From Bolinopsis microptera (lineage: Eukaryota > Ctenophora > Tentaculata > Lobata > Bolinopsidae), in contig NC_087072.1 of assembly GCF_026151205.1 (NCBI RefSeq), positions 9,049,669-9,113,668 of the forward strand: a stretch of 64,000 bases of DNA, read 5' to 3'. Position numbers and translations under genes: made by a program. A model generated the notes under the pieces. It ran no database searches. It was not told the origin of the DNA and saw only the letters and a list, made by a program, of their open reading frames with translations. Below, piece by piece: positions 45,591 through 56,189 of the stretch; the stretch's first letter is position 1; each line of letters begins with the position of its first letter.

Positions 45591-47469
45591 TGCCTCGCCG
45601 GGCTAAAGTATTGGATGTCCTTGCTGTACGGCAAGTTAAACAAGGAACTGAAACTACTAGGTTCCTTACAGACTCAACTCTGCACCCATGTCAATATGTT
45701 CATTATATGCAAGCCTCTTGATTTATAATCACCGGGTCTAGCAATTGTTTAAGAGGATTGATTTTGGACACGAAGGGAAACACACAAATTTGGCTTGGAA
45801 ACTTCGTTTATTACATCGCTAGAGCCTACAAAAAAGAAATAAATTAGTCAGATAAAATCAATCATAATACTCAGTCAAAGAGATTCAAAAATTTATAAAA
45901 AGGTCATGATTAGAGAATATCATGAAAGACGATCAGAAAATGGAATACGATAAAATTGTTTCACTGATAGCGTGGTAGATAAAATTTATAAAGAAATATG
46001 ACGCAAAATTGGCACAAAGTTGTTAAAATTAATTAATTACAGAAATTGGTAAATACCACAAAAAAAACTATCTTTTAATTTCCATCCTATTTAAACCCCA
46101 AACATTAGTTCTAAACTTTGCACAAAATCTAGCCTCTTCCCTATCTAATAGGGAAGGTTTAGTCTTTTTCACAATCCCGAATTTGAAACAGTCAAAACTG
46201 AAAGTGTCCTTGTGTACATCGTAACAGTGCATTGATAAGGCTGAGTGCTCGTAGAGGGCACGGTCGTCAATGTTGAACTTGTTCCGGTGCCCATTGAGCC
46301 TAATGTGGAATGGAGTCAACGTCTGCCCAAAGTAAGTGTCCTCAGATCCCTCAATAGCCCTACACTGCTGGCATTGTGCAACGTAAATAATGTGCTTATC
46401 TTTGCACGTGAGGGATTCGTCTAGATTAAGCTCCATGCCGTTGACCATGATCTTAGAGTCAAGATCAAACAATACCGGGCAAGTCTTGCATCCAGGGGCT
46501 GAGCACTTCTGTGATGTTTTTTGGGGACATTCAGCCTTATTTCCAAGTTGTCGATTCTTCACTACCCTGTTCCCGATTGAAGGATGTTTTCGTGTGGCAA
46601 ATATCACACGTATATCTCCACAGATCCTCCTGATGTCCGGTCCAAGTTCGTGAATCAACTTCTTCAGCTGAATGTTGTCCGAAGAGTGTTGTACTGAAAA
46701 GACTAAGTTATCAGCGTTCTCACTCTCCTTAGACCTGTTGGCTCCGTGGGTGTTCTCCAGTACTCTGACAACTGCTCTCGGCTCGATCTCCTCTAACTTG
46801 ACGCTGTTATGTCCGCTTTTAGATAAATCTGCTTTCAGCTCCATTAAGTCTTCTACACAGGTTGAGTCTTGCGAGTTCCTTTCTATGATTCGTATCATCT
46901 GGGAAAACGCCACAGATTCGAATACATGGTGAGGATGAAAGCTATCCGTTCGCAAGTAATTCCTAGCATCTGTCTCCTTTCTGTAGAGTCTATATTGGAT
47001 CTGGTTGTAAGTATCCAAGGTTAGAGTGATGTCAAGGAAATTAACAGTTTTACCGATTTGTTGGTCAGCAAATCTGATTCCAAATGGTTCTGCCAGTTTG
47101 TTCAGTTGCTCCACGAATAGATTGAACTGTCGGACTGTTCCTAACCACACCCCAAGTACATCATCAATAAATCTCCTCCAGAGGTTCTCTGGCAGTTACG
47201 AAGCTCGAGAGAATGTGGGATACTGAAGGGAAAGGAAGCAGTTCTAACGAGCGCTTCTCAAACACAAGGATATATCTTGTGAACTTGGCTAGTATATATG
47301 AAACATTTGACATGGAGTTGTAGAGTGAGTTATGTGCCTCGCCAGGCTAAAGTAGTGGATGTCCTTGCTGTACGGCAAGTTAAACAAGGAACTGAAACTA
47401 CTAGGTTCCGTACAGACTCAACTCTGCACCCATGTCAATATGTTCATTATATGCAAGCCTCTTGATTTA
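45591..47469 (-). mobile_element. Penelope-like element, 5'-truncated, between direct pseudo-LTRs
   Basis: Two direct repeats of 135 bp, about 97% identical, at 45591-45725 and 47335-47469 (starting TGCCTCGCC, ending CCTCTTGATTTA) flank a minus-strand coding region. Direct terminal repeats of this kind (pLTRs) are typical of Penelope-like elements, which arise by tandem, partly truncated integration. The coding part starts only at the RT catalytic IDD region, so the element lacks most of its RT. A degenerate hammerhead-like core may be present at the pLTR start. Confidence 0.82.
46068..47190 (-). pseudogene. Penelope-like ORF: C-terminal RT plus GIY-YIG endonuclease
   Basis: The frame opens with RRFIDDVLGVWLG, where I-D-D is the RT active-site motif in its Penelope form, and continues through the thumb region (KTVNFLDITL, YRLYRKETDARNYL). 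After a Cys-rich zinc-binding linker (APGCKTCPVL) follows a GIY-YIG-type nuclease (HIIYVAQCQQC, TYFGQTLTPFHIRLNGHR, ..EHSALSMHC). The stop is at 46068. Upstream of 47190 the frame has a stop, and the fingers and palm motifs are missing. The element is therefore dead, although its last 360 codons are open. In live elements the protein primes reverse transcription at nicked DNA. Confidence 0.85.
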
Positions 47470-48046
47470 AAAACCATGATTAAGTGTTAAATGAGAAGGA
47501 ACCTTGCCAAAAGATCAAATATCTTTTAATAACAGGATTGAAGATACCCCTTTGGTATTAGTTCGACATGGACGTATTTTGAACACTGATTGTTAATGAC
47601 TTCACAGACATAAGGCTAAAATGCTTCCTTTGCAAATTATCGCGTAAAATTTTCTTATAAGGAAGTGGGTCAAATTTCCCTTTAGGCTGGGATGAGAATT
47701 TTTTAAATACTTTGAAAGCACCAATACACAATAACAATATTAAATTATATTAATTTTGTGGGTTTTTTCTTTTCCGTTGTTATTGGACTGAACGCTCGCT
47801 GCTATACTATATAACAAATAATTTGAGGTATGTGAAATGTACAAGTAGTGGAATCGTAAACAAGCTATAACGGTGGCTCTGACCAGACAAGGCCTCCAGA
47901 CCAGTCACTGAAGACCTTTCTTCACTTCTCATCTAAATCTTTAAAGGGAGTCCGACCCACAAGTCGGAACCTCTCCGGTGGGTTAAATCTTTCTCAATTT
48001 TGTTTCGACATCTTTGGATCAACACATACTTTGGACAGCGTTCGGA
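47470..48046 (+). other. 5' flank and probable 5' UTR of the LINE
   Basis: The sequence from about 47780 to 48046 is probably the LINE 5' UTR because it leads directly into ORF1. It contains short GC-richer self-complementary segments (CCAGACAAGGCCTCCAGACC, GACCCACAAGTCGG). The 5' end of the element is not delimited by a visible target duplication. Confidence 0.4.
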
Positions 48047-49447
48047 ATGGCTACTCCTATAAAGTTAATTTTAACTGAACTAACCTCTCCTCAGCTTGAT
48101 AGTGTTTTATCCAAATTCCAGCTGACTGCTCCAGAGGGCTATGACGAGGATGGAAAGCGCAAACTTCTTCGCAGCAGCAAAGTCTTCACAAGAGGAATTG
48201 GTAACCATGATAATGATAACACTTTGGCAGTATTTGATAAAAAAGGTACATTTGTTGATTTCGAATCAGTAGATGGAACGGTAAAAGGAATTTTTGCTAA
48301 ATCAGAATCGGGTAAGGTGATGTACCCATGTTCAGTTTGCTGTAAAGAGGTTACAAATAACTCGGATACATCAGGTCTTGGCATTGAATGCAGTGGATGT
48401 GGGTGGTATTTTCACACCAACTGCACAGAGAAGCCCATTAGTCTCAGCCTGTTTAAAGCACTTAGTGATTCTCCAACATACATTAAGGTGCTGTGCCCCC
48501 CATGTAACTCAGTTTATGGTAGTGCTCTATCCAAGTTGAAGCGTGTGGAGCGTAAAGTGGATGCTATTACCGTAAAAGTTACCACTGTTGTGAAACAGTT
48601 AAAACAGGCAGCAAATAAAGGACCATTATACAGTGCAGCTGTTTCAAACGGTATCTCCAAACATAGTCCTATCCCACAAAAGGTCATGGAGGGTCTGAAA
48701 TCGATTTCAAAAGCTAAACAGGACTCTGACGATGTTGAGCGACTCAAACGTACCAGAGTTGTTATCCGACCAGAAGATACTACCATAAGGACTAGTCGTG
48801 ATATCCGTAAGGCTTTTAATCAGCATTACCAAGGCATGGTGATCAAACATTGTAGGTTAACGGCATCAGGTTCCATCACATTTGAATTTGAGGATGAAAA
48901 CACAGCTAAAACTGTGCAGTCTAACTGGAAAACCAGTCATTTTGGTGGTAACAAAGGTATGAAAATACCAGGTGACTATAACACTGTTGCCATGGTTAAG
49001 CATGTGTATGATGATCACAACGAGGATGATATGAAGAAGGATATTATGCAGAATTACCCTGGTATAATCACTAAGTGTGAATTTCAACAGAAGAGGTCTG
49101 ATAAATCATTCAATGGAATGATCAAACTAGAATTTTCATCACGAGAAGCAATGACAAAAGTTATAACAGACAAGATAAAGTTTTGCCATCAACGCTACAT
49201 AGTTGAAGAGTACAAAAGAAAGTCTAGGGTAATCAAGTGCAACAAGTGCCAAGGTTGGGGACATATTCACCGATATTGTACCAAACCAGCTAAGTGCGGT
49301 AAATGTGCAGAAAACCATGAAAGCAATAGCTGTCCAATAACTAGTGGCTTCAAATGTGCACATTGCAAGGAAGATCATCAAGCAGGTTCTTTTGACTGTG
49401 CAGTGTACAAAGAGAAATTGGCTAAGTTCTCCCATGATGCATTATGA
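48047..49447 (+). CDS. LINE ORF1: PHD finger and CCHC zinc-knuckle protein
   Basis: 466 residues from ATG at 48047 (a longer frame starts at 48014 without ATG). Residues about 90-150 form a PHD-like zinc finger (CSVCCKEV, GIECSGCGWYFHTNC, VLCPPC). A coiled coil follows (about 165-195), then an RRM-like middle (RVVIRPEDTTIR, SITFEFEDENTAKTV). The C terminus has three zinc knuckles (CNKCQGWGHIHRYC, CGKCAENHESNSC, CAHCKEDHQAGSFDC). ORF1 proteins bind the element's RNA and help its integration; PHD fingers occur in ORF1 of some CR1, L2 and jockey-like clades. The frame is intact. Its stop overlaps the start of ORF2. Confidence 0.9.
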   Translation: MATPIKLILTELTSPQLDSVLSKFQLTAPEGYDEDGKRKLLRSSKVFTRGIGNHDNDNTLAVFDKKGTFVDFESVDGTVKGIFAKSESGKVMYPCSVCCKEVTNNSDTSGLGIECSGCGWYFHTNCTEKPISLSLFKALSDSPTYIKVLCPPCNSVYGSALSKLKRVERKVDAITVKVTTVVKQLKQAANKGPLYSAAVSNGISKHSPIPQKVMEGLKSISKAKQDSDDVERLKRTRVVIRPEDTTIRTSRDIRKAFNQHYQGMVIKHCRLTASGSITFEFEDENTAKTVQSNWKTSHFGGNKGMKIPGDYNTVAMVKHVYDDHNEDDMKKDIMQNYPGIITKCEFQQKRSDKSFNGMIKLEFSSREAMTKVITDKIKFCHQRYIVEEYKRKSRVIKCNKCQGWGHIHRYCTKPAKCGKCAENHESNSCPITSGFKCAHCKEDHQAGSFDCAVYKEKLAKFSHDAL

Positions 49448-52400
49448 TCAAAAATCATAACTCAATCGGAAATGCTGAAAATAACACTGTGCTTGGAAAA
49501 TTCTGCACAATAAACATCTGTGGTCTATCTCAAAGAAGCAACATGATGCTAAGCAAGTATGCGTCTGATAACAACATTCTTCTTTTTGGTGTGCAGGAGA
49601 CTGGTAGTAGCAGCCAGTGGAAATCACTAACCAACATGAAAACCTTTGAAGATACAAATAAGAATAGCAACAAAGGATGTGCAATTATTGTTAAACAAGA
49701 AGTCATGTTCACACAGCTTCCTGTTATCTCACATATTTCATCCAATATTGACTCGGTTTGGGGAATATTATCTTGGAACGGCAAGAGGTACATAATTGGG
49801 AACCTTTACCTGAAACTAGACTATCTATCAGGTGTCAAAGAGATGCTGGTAATGCTTGATAAGGCAAATGAACTGAGTAGGTTTTACAAATGTGCAGGTG
49901 TGATTGCTATGGGGGATTTTAATGCTCGCCATTATATTTGGAATGATACTGTGGTAAATAAGTACGGAAAATATATTGAAGAACATCTAGACTGGTCTAA
50001 GTTCTGTGTGCATGCATCTTCCTCAAGTACATTTTTGGCAAGGAATGGTAGCAGTCATATCGACTTTTTTATCACATCCACTCAACTTGATAAATATCTA
50101 GATCATCCAATTGCAGATCATTTTGCTAATTTGTACAGTGGGGCTCCCCTGAGAGGTCATGTCCCAATCTCAATCAATATCCAAGTACAACCTGTCGCAA
50201 TCAGGTCAGAGAATGTTAAGAAGTATAACCTTAAATCAATGGACTGGTTCAACTGGACTAGAGACATAGAGCTTGACCTGGCAATTGAAAAAATTGACAG
50301 CTTAGCTACTGATGGGACTATCAAGGAACTGCTGGAGGCCATTAACACAGCTATTGATGTTTCCACAAAAGAAAACTGCCAAATGAAATGTGTCTCCAAA
50401 CACAGCAAACCGTACTGGACCCCCAAGCTATCACTACTCTCTGAAAGACTCAGATTGGATCTCAAATCATATCTATCCAGAAATACTGACTCAGCCTTTG
50501 AAGCTCTGCAGGCTTCCAAGAAAGAATTTGAGGAAGCAAGAAAGCAGGCATGTCAGCAGTTTATTCTTCGAAAGACAAATGACCTTAACACTTCTCAGGC
50601 AAAAAAGTTCTGGAAGGAGTTTAATAAGCTTTTCAAACCCCCATCAGATCAGATGGTTGAAGCTCTTATATCGGAGGATGGAACTATTCTTACAGGAAAT
50701 GCTGACATTGAGAAAGAAATGTTTGAAACATTTTTCCAGGCTAAACACATCGAAAATAATATCGATAAATTCGATAATGCTTTCTTTCAGGATATAAACA
50801 AACTGTATGATGACATAAAATACAGAAACTTTCAACCCAGTGCAACTGAGGCAATGGCAGATAGGTTTACCAACAGCTCCACCCTTTATTGCCCTGTTAC
50901 ACCATGGGAGGTCTCTGCTACTCTGAAAGGCATTCAATCAACAGCTGCCAGTTTTGATAACCACGAAGTGCATCAGTCTATGCTAAAGAAACTAGGTCCG
51001 ATTGCAATTCATGCACTAAGCAAGCTTTTTACACTCTGCCTGCGAAATGGGCTCTGGCTGTGGAACGATTCTAAGATTGTGTTTCTCAAAAAAGACGGAA
51101 AGTCATCATACTCCCAAGCAGGTGCATACAGGCCCATTTCAATATCTTCATATGTAGGGAAATTGTTTGAACGAATCCTGGCACGACGACTTGATATATA
51201 TCTTATGAAAGTGGGACTTACGGATGTAAATCAGGAAGGATTCTCAAAAGGCAAGAATACTATTAGATACCTCAATCGACTGACTGTTGGTATTAAAGGT
51301 GATATTATAAAGAAGCTTACGGTACTTTGCTTGTTTATCGACTTCGAAAAGGCATTTGATTCCGTCTGGAAAAAAGGTCTAATTGTTAAGCTCTGGAGAG
51401 CTGGTGTTCATGGCTGTTACCTAAAAACTATAGACAGTTTTCTATTTGGTCGCACAGTGTGCCTATTAATAAATGGATTCCTTGGCCCTGTTAGGGACTG
51501 CTTGGACTATGGGTTACCACAAGGATCTGTGCTGTCTCCTATTTTGTTCAAATTCTTCATTATGGATATTGAGGCAGTCTGTTCAGTGTACCAACAAATA
51601 AGTGTGTTAAAATTCGCTGATGATGGTACGGTGAAAGTGGTTGGTAGAGACTTGGAAGAGTGCCTTTTCTATCTCAACCTGGCTATGGACAGCATTGAAT
51701 ATTGGACCTCTTGTTGGCGCATGGTTATTAACTGCAACAAAAATAAGACTGAAATTATTTGCTTCAACTGCTATGATCATGCTGGAGTCCCGACTTCATT
51801 CAACCTTGGAGGGAAAACAATTCAGTTAACGGATCAGACAAGGGTTCTTGGTGTCATTTTGGACAGTAAGTTAACCTTCAAACAGCATAGCAAGCATGTA
51901 CACAACAATCTAGTATATCGCTGGGTTTGTATGAGCCGTTATGCAAACAGGAACTGGGGCATGAACCAAGCAGTTATAGTGAGAGTGACCAAAACAATTC
52001 TGTTCTCGACCTTGTTTTATGGTTCTACCATATGGATGAACAATTCAAATATGTCAGACATAAACAAACTATGGTACAGAGTGTCTAAAGCTGCAGTTGG
52101 AGCTGTTTTCAACGTCCATGGGGCCATACTTGAAGTCATTCTGGGTGTGCCACCACTCCAAACTTTGGGAAGAATAATCTCGATCAAACACTACCTCAAG
52201 GTTCTCCATGACTCAAATGACATTCACTATGACTTTGTGAAAACTCAGCTAAATGAAAAGAACCCAACAGTGCTCTGTCATCTCCGAGAGGTGCAGAAGT
52301 TCCTACAATGGAAAGCAGAACATTTTAACACAGAAGTTCAGGCCTGTGACCTCGGTGAAATCAGCCACAGAAACCTGGACCACATTCTGCTACTATCCCC

Positions 52401-52902
52401 AAAGACTTACAAGTACACCAAGGGAATGATACAGCAGTTCACAGAGCTACTTTGGCAAGAAAGTCTACAAAACCTACTACTTATGGAAGGATGGTCTGAT
52501 ATTCCAAGAGTCTCCTGCAACCCCCTTCCCATCCCCTTTGGAGGGAGCCGCGAAGTGGAAGTATTGGTTATGAGTCTCATGTACAAGAACAATCTACTGA
52601 ACTCGTTTCTCTTCAGAGTTGACAGAGCAGCGGCCTCTCCGCTGTGCATCTGTGGCTCGGATGAGCAAACAGCACTGCACCTACTATCAAGTTGTGAGCT
52701 TGTGGACACAAATCTACAATGTCAAGCGGAACGAATCATCACCCTGTGCAACAGTGGTAGGCCCATAGTCGATCTAGCAACTGAGCAGGGCTCCATCATA
52801 CTAAACTGCTCAAGGGACGATATATTTATAAGTGTGTGTGTTAAAATTGTAGAAAGCAAGGGGTTAAATCTTAAGCGGAAGATAAATCCTTCGAAAAGAT
52901 AA
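49444..52902 (+). CDS. LINE ORF2: APE-type endonuclease and reverse transcriptase
   Basis: 1152 residues, intact. ATG at 49444 overlaps the ORF1 stop (ATGA), a layout for stop-start re-initiation. Residues 15-240 are an APE-like endonuclease (NICGLSQRSN, GVQETG, MGDFNARHYIWND, SHIDFFITS). The RT covers about 510-800, with YRPISISSYVGKLFERIL, CLFIDFEKAFDSVWKKGL, GLPQGSVLSPILF and the catalytic FADDGT. The C terminus holds a CCHC-type motif (LCICGSDEQTALHLLSSC). No RNase H domain is evident. Fits the jockey/CR1/I-like group; the exact clade needs a tree. With both ORFs intact this copy may be recent and able to move. Confidence 0.92.
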   Translation: MIKNHNSIGNAENNTVLGKFCTINICGLSQRSNMMLSKYASDNNILLFGVQETGSSSQWKSLTNMKTFEDTNKNSNKGCAIIVKQEVMFTQLPVISHISSNIDSVWGILSWNGKRYIIGNLYLKLDYLSGVKEMLVMLDKANELSRFYKCAGVIAMGDFNARHYIWNDTVVNKYGKYIEEHLDWSKFCVHASSSSTFLARNGSSHIDFFITSTQLDKYLDHPIADHFANLYSGAPLRGHVPISINIQVQPVAIRSENVKKYNLKSMDWFNWTRDIELDLAIEKIDSLATDGTIKELLEAINTAIDVSTKENCQMKCVSKHSKPYWTPKLSLLSERLRLDLKSYLSRNTDSAFEALQASKKEFEEARKQACQQFILRKTNDLNTSQAKKFWKEFNKLFKPPSDQMVEALISEDGTILTGNADIEKEMFETFFQAKHIENNIDKFDNAFFQDINKLYDDIKYRNFQPSATEAMADRFTNSSTLYCPVTPWEVSATLKGIQSTAASFDNHEVHQSMLKKLGPIAIHALSKLFTLCLRNGLWLWNDSKIVFLKKDGKSSYSQAGAYRPISISSYVGKLFERILARRLDIYLMKVGLTDVNQEGFSKGKNTIRYLNRLTVGIKGDIIKKLTVLCLFIDFEKAFDSVWKKGLIVKLWRAGVHGCYLKTIDSFLFGRTVCLLINGFLGPVRDCLDYGLPQGSVLSPILFKFFIMDIEAVCSVYQQISVLKFADDGTVKVVGRDLEECLFYLNLAMDSIEYWTSCWRMVINCNKNKTEIICFNCYDHAGVPTSFNLGGKTIQLTDQTRVLGVILDSKLTFKQHSKHVHNNLVYRWVCMSRYANRNWGMNQAVIVRVTKTILFSTLFYGSTIWMNNSNMSDINKLWYRVSKAAVGAVFNVHGAILEVILGVPPLQTLGRIISIKHYLKVLHDSNDIHYDFVKTQLNEKNPTVLCHLREVQKFLQWKAEHFNTEVQACDLGEISHRNLDHILLLSPKTYKYTKGMIQQFTELLWQESLQNLLLMEGWSDIPRVSCNPLPIPFGGSREVEVLVMSLMYKNNLLNSFLFRVDRAAASPLCICGSDEQTALHLLSSCELVDTNLQCQAERIITLCNSGRPIVDLATEQGSIILNCSRDDIFISVCVKIVESKGLNLKRKINPSKR

Positions 52903-53482
52903 GGCTTTATTATAGCATCTAATTTTGCTAATTTTGCTACTATTATGATAAAGGATTAAATACCAAGCATATTGAAGTGTAGTATAATGTTATTGGACTA
53001 TGTTTATTTGAAAACAATCACCTTTAAACTAAATATTGTTATATTAATAACAAGGGAATGAGTTTTTCTATTTGAGCTGTTCAGTTCACAGGAAAGCAGA
53101 TATGGACTGCTTTAAAACTTTTATTTTGGATAAAGTTTGTTTCAGTAACCATTAAGAACCAGTGGCCTTTTGTTACTGCATCTTCAACCTCAGTTTCATT
53201 TTGAAACGTCAAGAGACTGGTAAAGTCAAATATTTTGTTACATAAACATTTTTATTAATTTTTGAAGGGTAGTAATTGTTTAGATCATAATTTTTATACG
53301 AAACTATTAATGTTTTTTAATAGCTGTTAGCAGGGTAAAATTTGTTAGGTGTGTTTCTATAAATTTCTCTATTGGAAATTAAAGTTTTTGATCTCTACTA
53401 TTTATTGTTATTAAAATGCTCATTGTAGCCAGTTATTTTTAAAAGATTTTCATCATCATCATTGATCATCATCATCATCGCT
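52903..53482 (+). mobile_element. Probable 3' UTR and tail of the LINE
   Basis: AT-rich sequence after the ORF2 stop, ending in a CATCATCATC/TGATCATCATC microsatellite at about 53449-53479. LINEs of the CR1/L2/jockey type often end in short tandem repeats rather than poly-A. The end is inferred from that tail only. Confidence 0.5.
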
Positions 53483-54000
53483 GCGCTACATCAACTTTCG
53501 GGGGCCCTTTAAGAACAATCTCGAAGATCGACTGTAGATTGATTTAGCACGCTCGACTTCATGAACATTTCCAGTTTTATGTCGAAAGCTTTATTTGATG
53601 AACGGCGCGACCCAATTAAATAAATCATTATCAATCAAGACCAAGGTACAAATCGTTAATCAAATTTTTAAAAAAACAAAGCATATACTTGTTTGTTATT
53701 GACGCTAAATTTTGCAAATAGCCGCGCACTTTATCTCCCATGAAAGAACATTAAATTAATTTAATGCATATTAGCTAGTAGTATAGTTTTATAATTTGTT
53801 TTATTTTGCAAATTGACTTACTGGGCGGCACTCAGCCTGTCATTCGGCCGAATTTCTATTATGAACATAAATATAATAGCATGGGGTCCCCAGGTAACAA
53901 GTTGACGTGCCCATCGACCAAAATTAAACGGGGAATCGTTTAAAATTACTTGTAGCGCGATGCGTTACTGTGCCACGCCGCGCACTCAATTATGCTTTTC
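53483..54000. other. Non-genic sequence
   Basis: No ORF of note. A GCGATGCGTTACTGTGCCAC segment near 53957 is a third relative of the inverted repeat arms at 54007 and 55104. Confidence 0.35.
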
Positions 54001-54006
54001 GCAACC

Positions 54007-55157
54007 AGATCGGTGAAATGCGCTACTGGGCCTCACCGAGCTGCGATGAATGGACATCGCGATCGTCAATTGAAAATTACTTTCGACATTCGAGACATTT
54101 TTATTTAACAAAAGCTATTTATACTATTGTGCTTTTTACAAAGAATTAAGACAATATTGTTTTTGAGTTTGTTATTATCTTTCAAAATCATCCCAAGCGA
54201 TTCATACAAGTATAACTACGCCTTTTGCAAATGGTTAACAAAGTACACCGTTTAATTGCAACAACTTACATGCCCAACGCGAGCTGATTACTCAGCACTC
54301 AGAATGCGCGAGCACGTCAACATAAAATTTTTCGCGCCCTACAAACTTCGGTAGACCTTATAATTTGCAACTGAACGCTTGCGTATGTCGTAGTTCAAGC
54401 TGCGCGCGCGGTATGAGTATTTTCATTGCATCATACAACATAAATTATCGGATTATAAGTAGAAGCTATTTGTACAGGGATTTTCTCATCGATACTTTAA
54501 ATGACTAATCTTTAAAAAACAAGGTCGATTCTTATACAATTACAATATATTTTGCATATGCGCGTTAAATCAATTCGTTATCATGTAATAATGTGTGTCA
54601 TACTTAAAGCTAGGAATATTTGTGTATGGATTTTCATTCTAAAACATGGAAAGATTTCATCAATTAATGTAACTTGGTACTATATGGTTTATTTGATCTT
54701 ATATGTTATCGATCGCGATTTATATAGTTTTACGTTATCGTGTATCATGTATTGATAGTTATACATTATTATTATACAACGAGTCCAACCCAGCGCGCGT
54801 TTTGGTAGTTTATAAACCTACAAATAATTTTATCCCCTGATAAACTCCAAGATATTATACATCAACGGATTATAATCTCATTGTATAGTCACATAACATG
54901 ATACCATGACCTAAATTTTGACAAATGGCTAAGCTCTTGACAAAAATTATAACCTGTAAAAGTCATAAAAATGATAACTTCACATAATCGGGTGGAAATC
55001 ATGCTTTTTAAAATTTTTCACGAAAGTTTTTAACAGCATATTATTTATCACATTTTTTTACACAAGATTTGAATCATGTTGTAATTTTTTTTTCCATTAA
55101 TTGACGATGTCAATTCATGGCAGCTCGGCGCGGCACAGTAGCGCATCTCGCCGATCT
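54007..55157. repeat. 1.15 kb region bounded by 53-bp inverted repeats
   Basis: 54007-54059 (starting AGATCGGTGAAATGCGCTAC) matches the reverse complement of 55104-55157 at about 46 of 53 positions. The interior is AT-rich, without a credible ORF. It could be an old foldback transposon, but no target duplication was identified. Confidence 0.5.
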
Positions 55158-55204
55158 AGCCAGGAATTGATGAATTCCAGCAAAATACGCGCCAAAAGAC
55201 GCGC

Positions 55205-55495
55205 AGTTGCGGAGTGATGTCAACCATTACTTTACACACTGATATCACTATAATTTGGCGTGACACACGTGTAATAGTAGAAATTACTAAGCAAGAAGTA
55301 TACTTTCACAGGATTGACTTCGTGCAGTGATGTCAATGATTTCTTTGAGCACACCGATGTCATTATAATTTGGCGTAACCTGTGATATATATATAATAGT
55401 CTGAAAAGGAAAAACACATGGAGATTGTAGAAATTACTTAATTACTAGACAAGGAGTATACATTTACAGGATCGACTTCGTGCAAGCTTTCAAGA
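55205..55495. repeat. Imperfect tandem duplication of ~115 bp
   Basis: GATGTCAAC..ACTGATATCACTATAATTTGGCGT recurs as GATGTCAAT..CCGATGTCATTATAATTTGGCG. The AGAAATTACT..GAAGTATAC..ACAGGATTGACTTCGTGC block also recurs. About two and a half diverged copies, with no coding content. Confidence 0.65.
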
Positions 55496-55499
55496 CGGT

Positions 55500-56189
55500 A
55501 ATCACATTCGACCGAAAGAAACACGTAATATAATAGATTCGTTCAGACCCATGATATACTTTTTCCTCAGCAAGGGTGTACACTTAAGACAACAGGACCA
55601 TTAACCTTGCGCAAGTTTGTACAATACATTATAATAATAACAAATTATTAATCTCATCTCGGTAACTTTTTAAACGTTCATGAAGGCAGTTTTTGACAGA
55701 ATGGCAACTTTACTTGTTATCAGTGTTCATTGTCATGTTAAAGGTTTCCTTTATACAAGTGGTAGCTTAGGCGAACTTAATTATACTGTGTCATGTGTCT
55801 TAACAGAGTATTTACTATTATTGTGCGGCAAGTATCAGTATTCATGCGGCAATGCAAGGAATAAAAGCAAAAGAATCACAATTTTAATTGTTCACTCTCC
55901 GATCTAGCGCACCCTGACAGAACAGACTGTCCTTGCATGGTTTTACCATTACAACATGATGAATTAGGTAAAACCCCGGTAAAACTATAGCCGAGCACTC
56001 CCCAGCAAAAACGTGACCAATGCAATTCAATGTAATTCCACCATATCTATCAATCGTGTTAATGATTACAAAAGCCCGAGGTCCACCGGTAAATATAATC
56101 AAGTGGAAAAAGGTTGTAGACATATCACAAAATCTATATTAACTTAGATATTCTAATAATTGGGAATAATTTGATTACATACTTTAAAG
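55500..56189. other. Non-genic sequence
   Basis: I see only short unsupported ORFs and no recognisable exon, RNA gene or repeat. Confidence 0.35.

Noticed and set aside
46390-47226. Plus-strand ORFs across the Penelope region
   Set aside because: Shadows of the minus-strand RT/GIY-YIG frame, with no recognisable domains.
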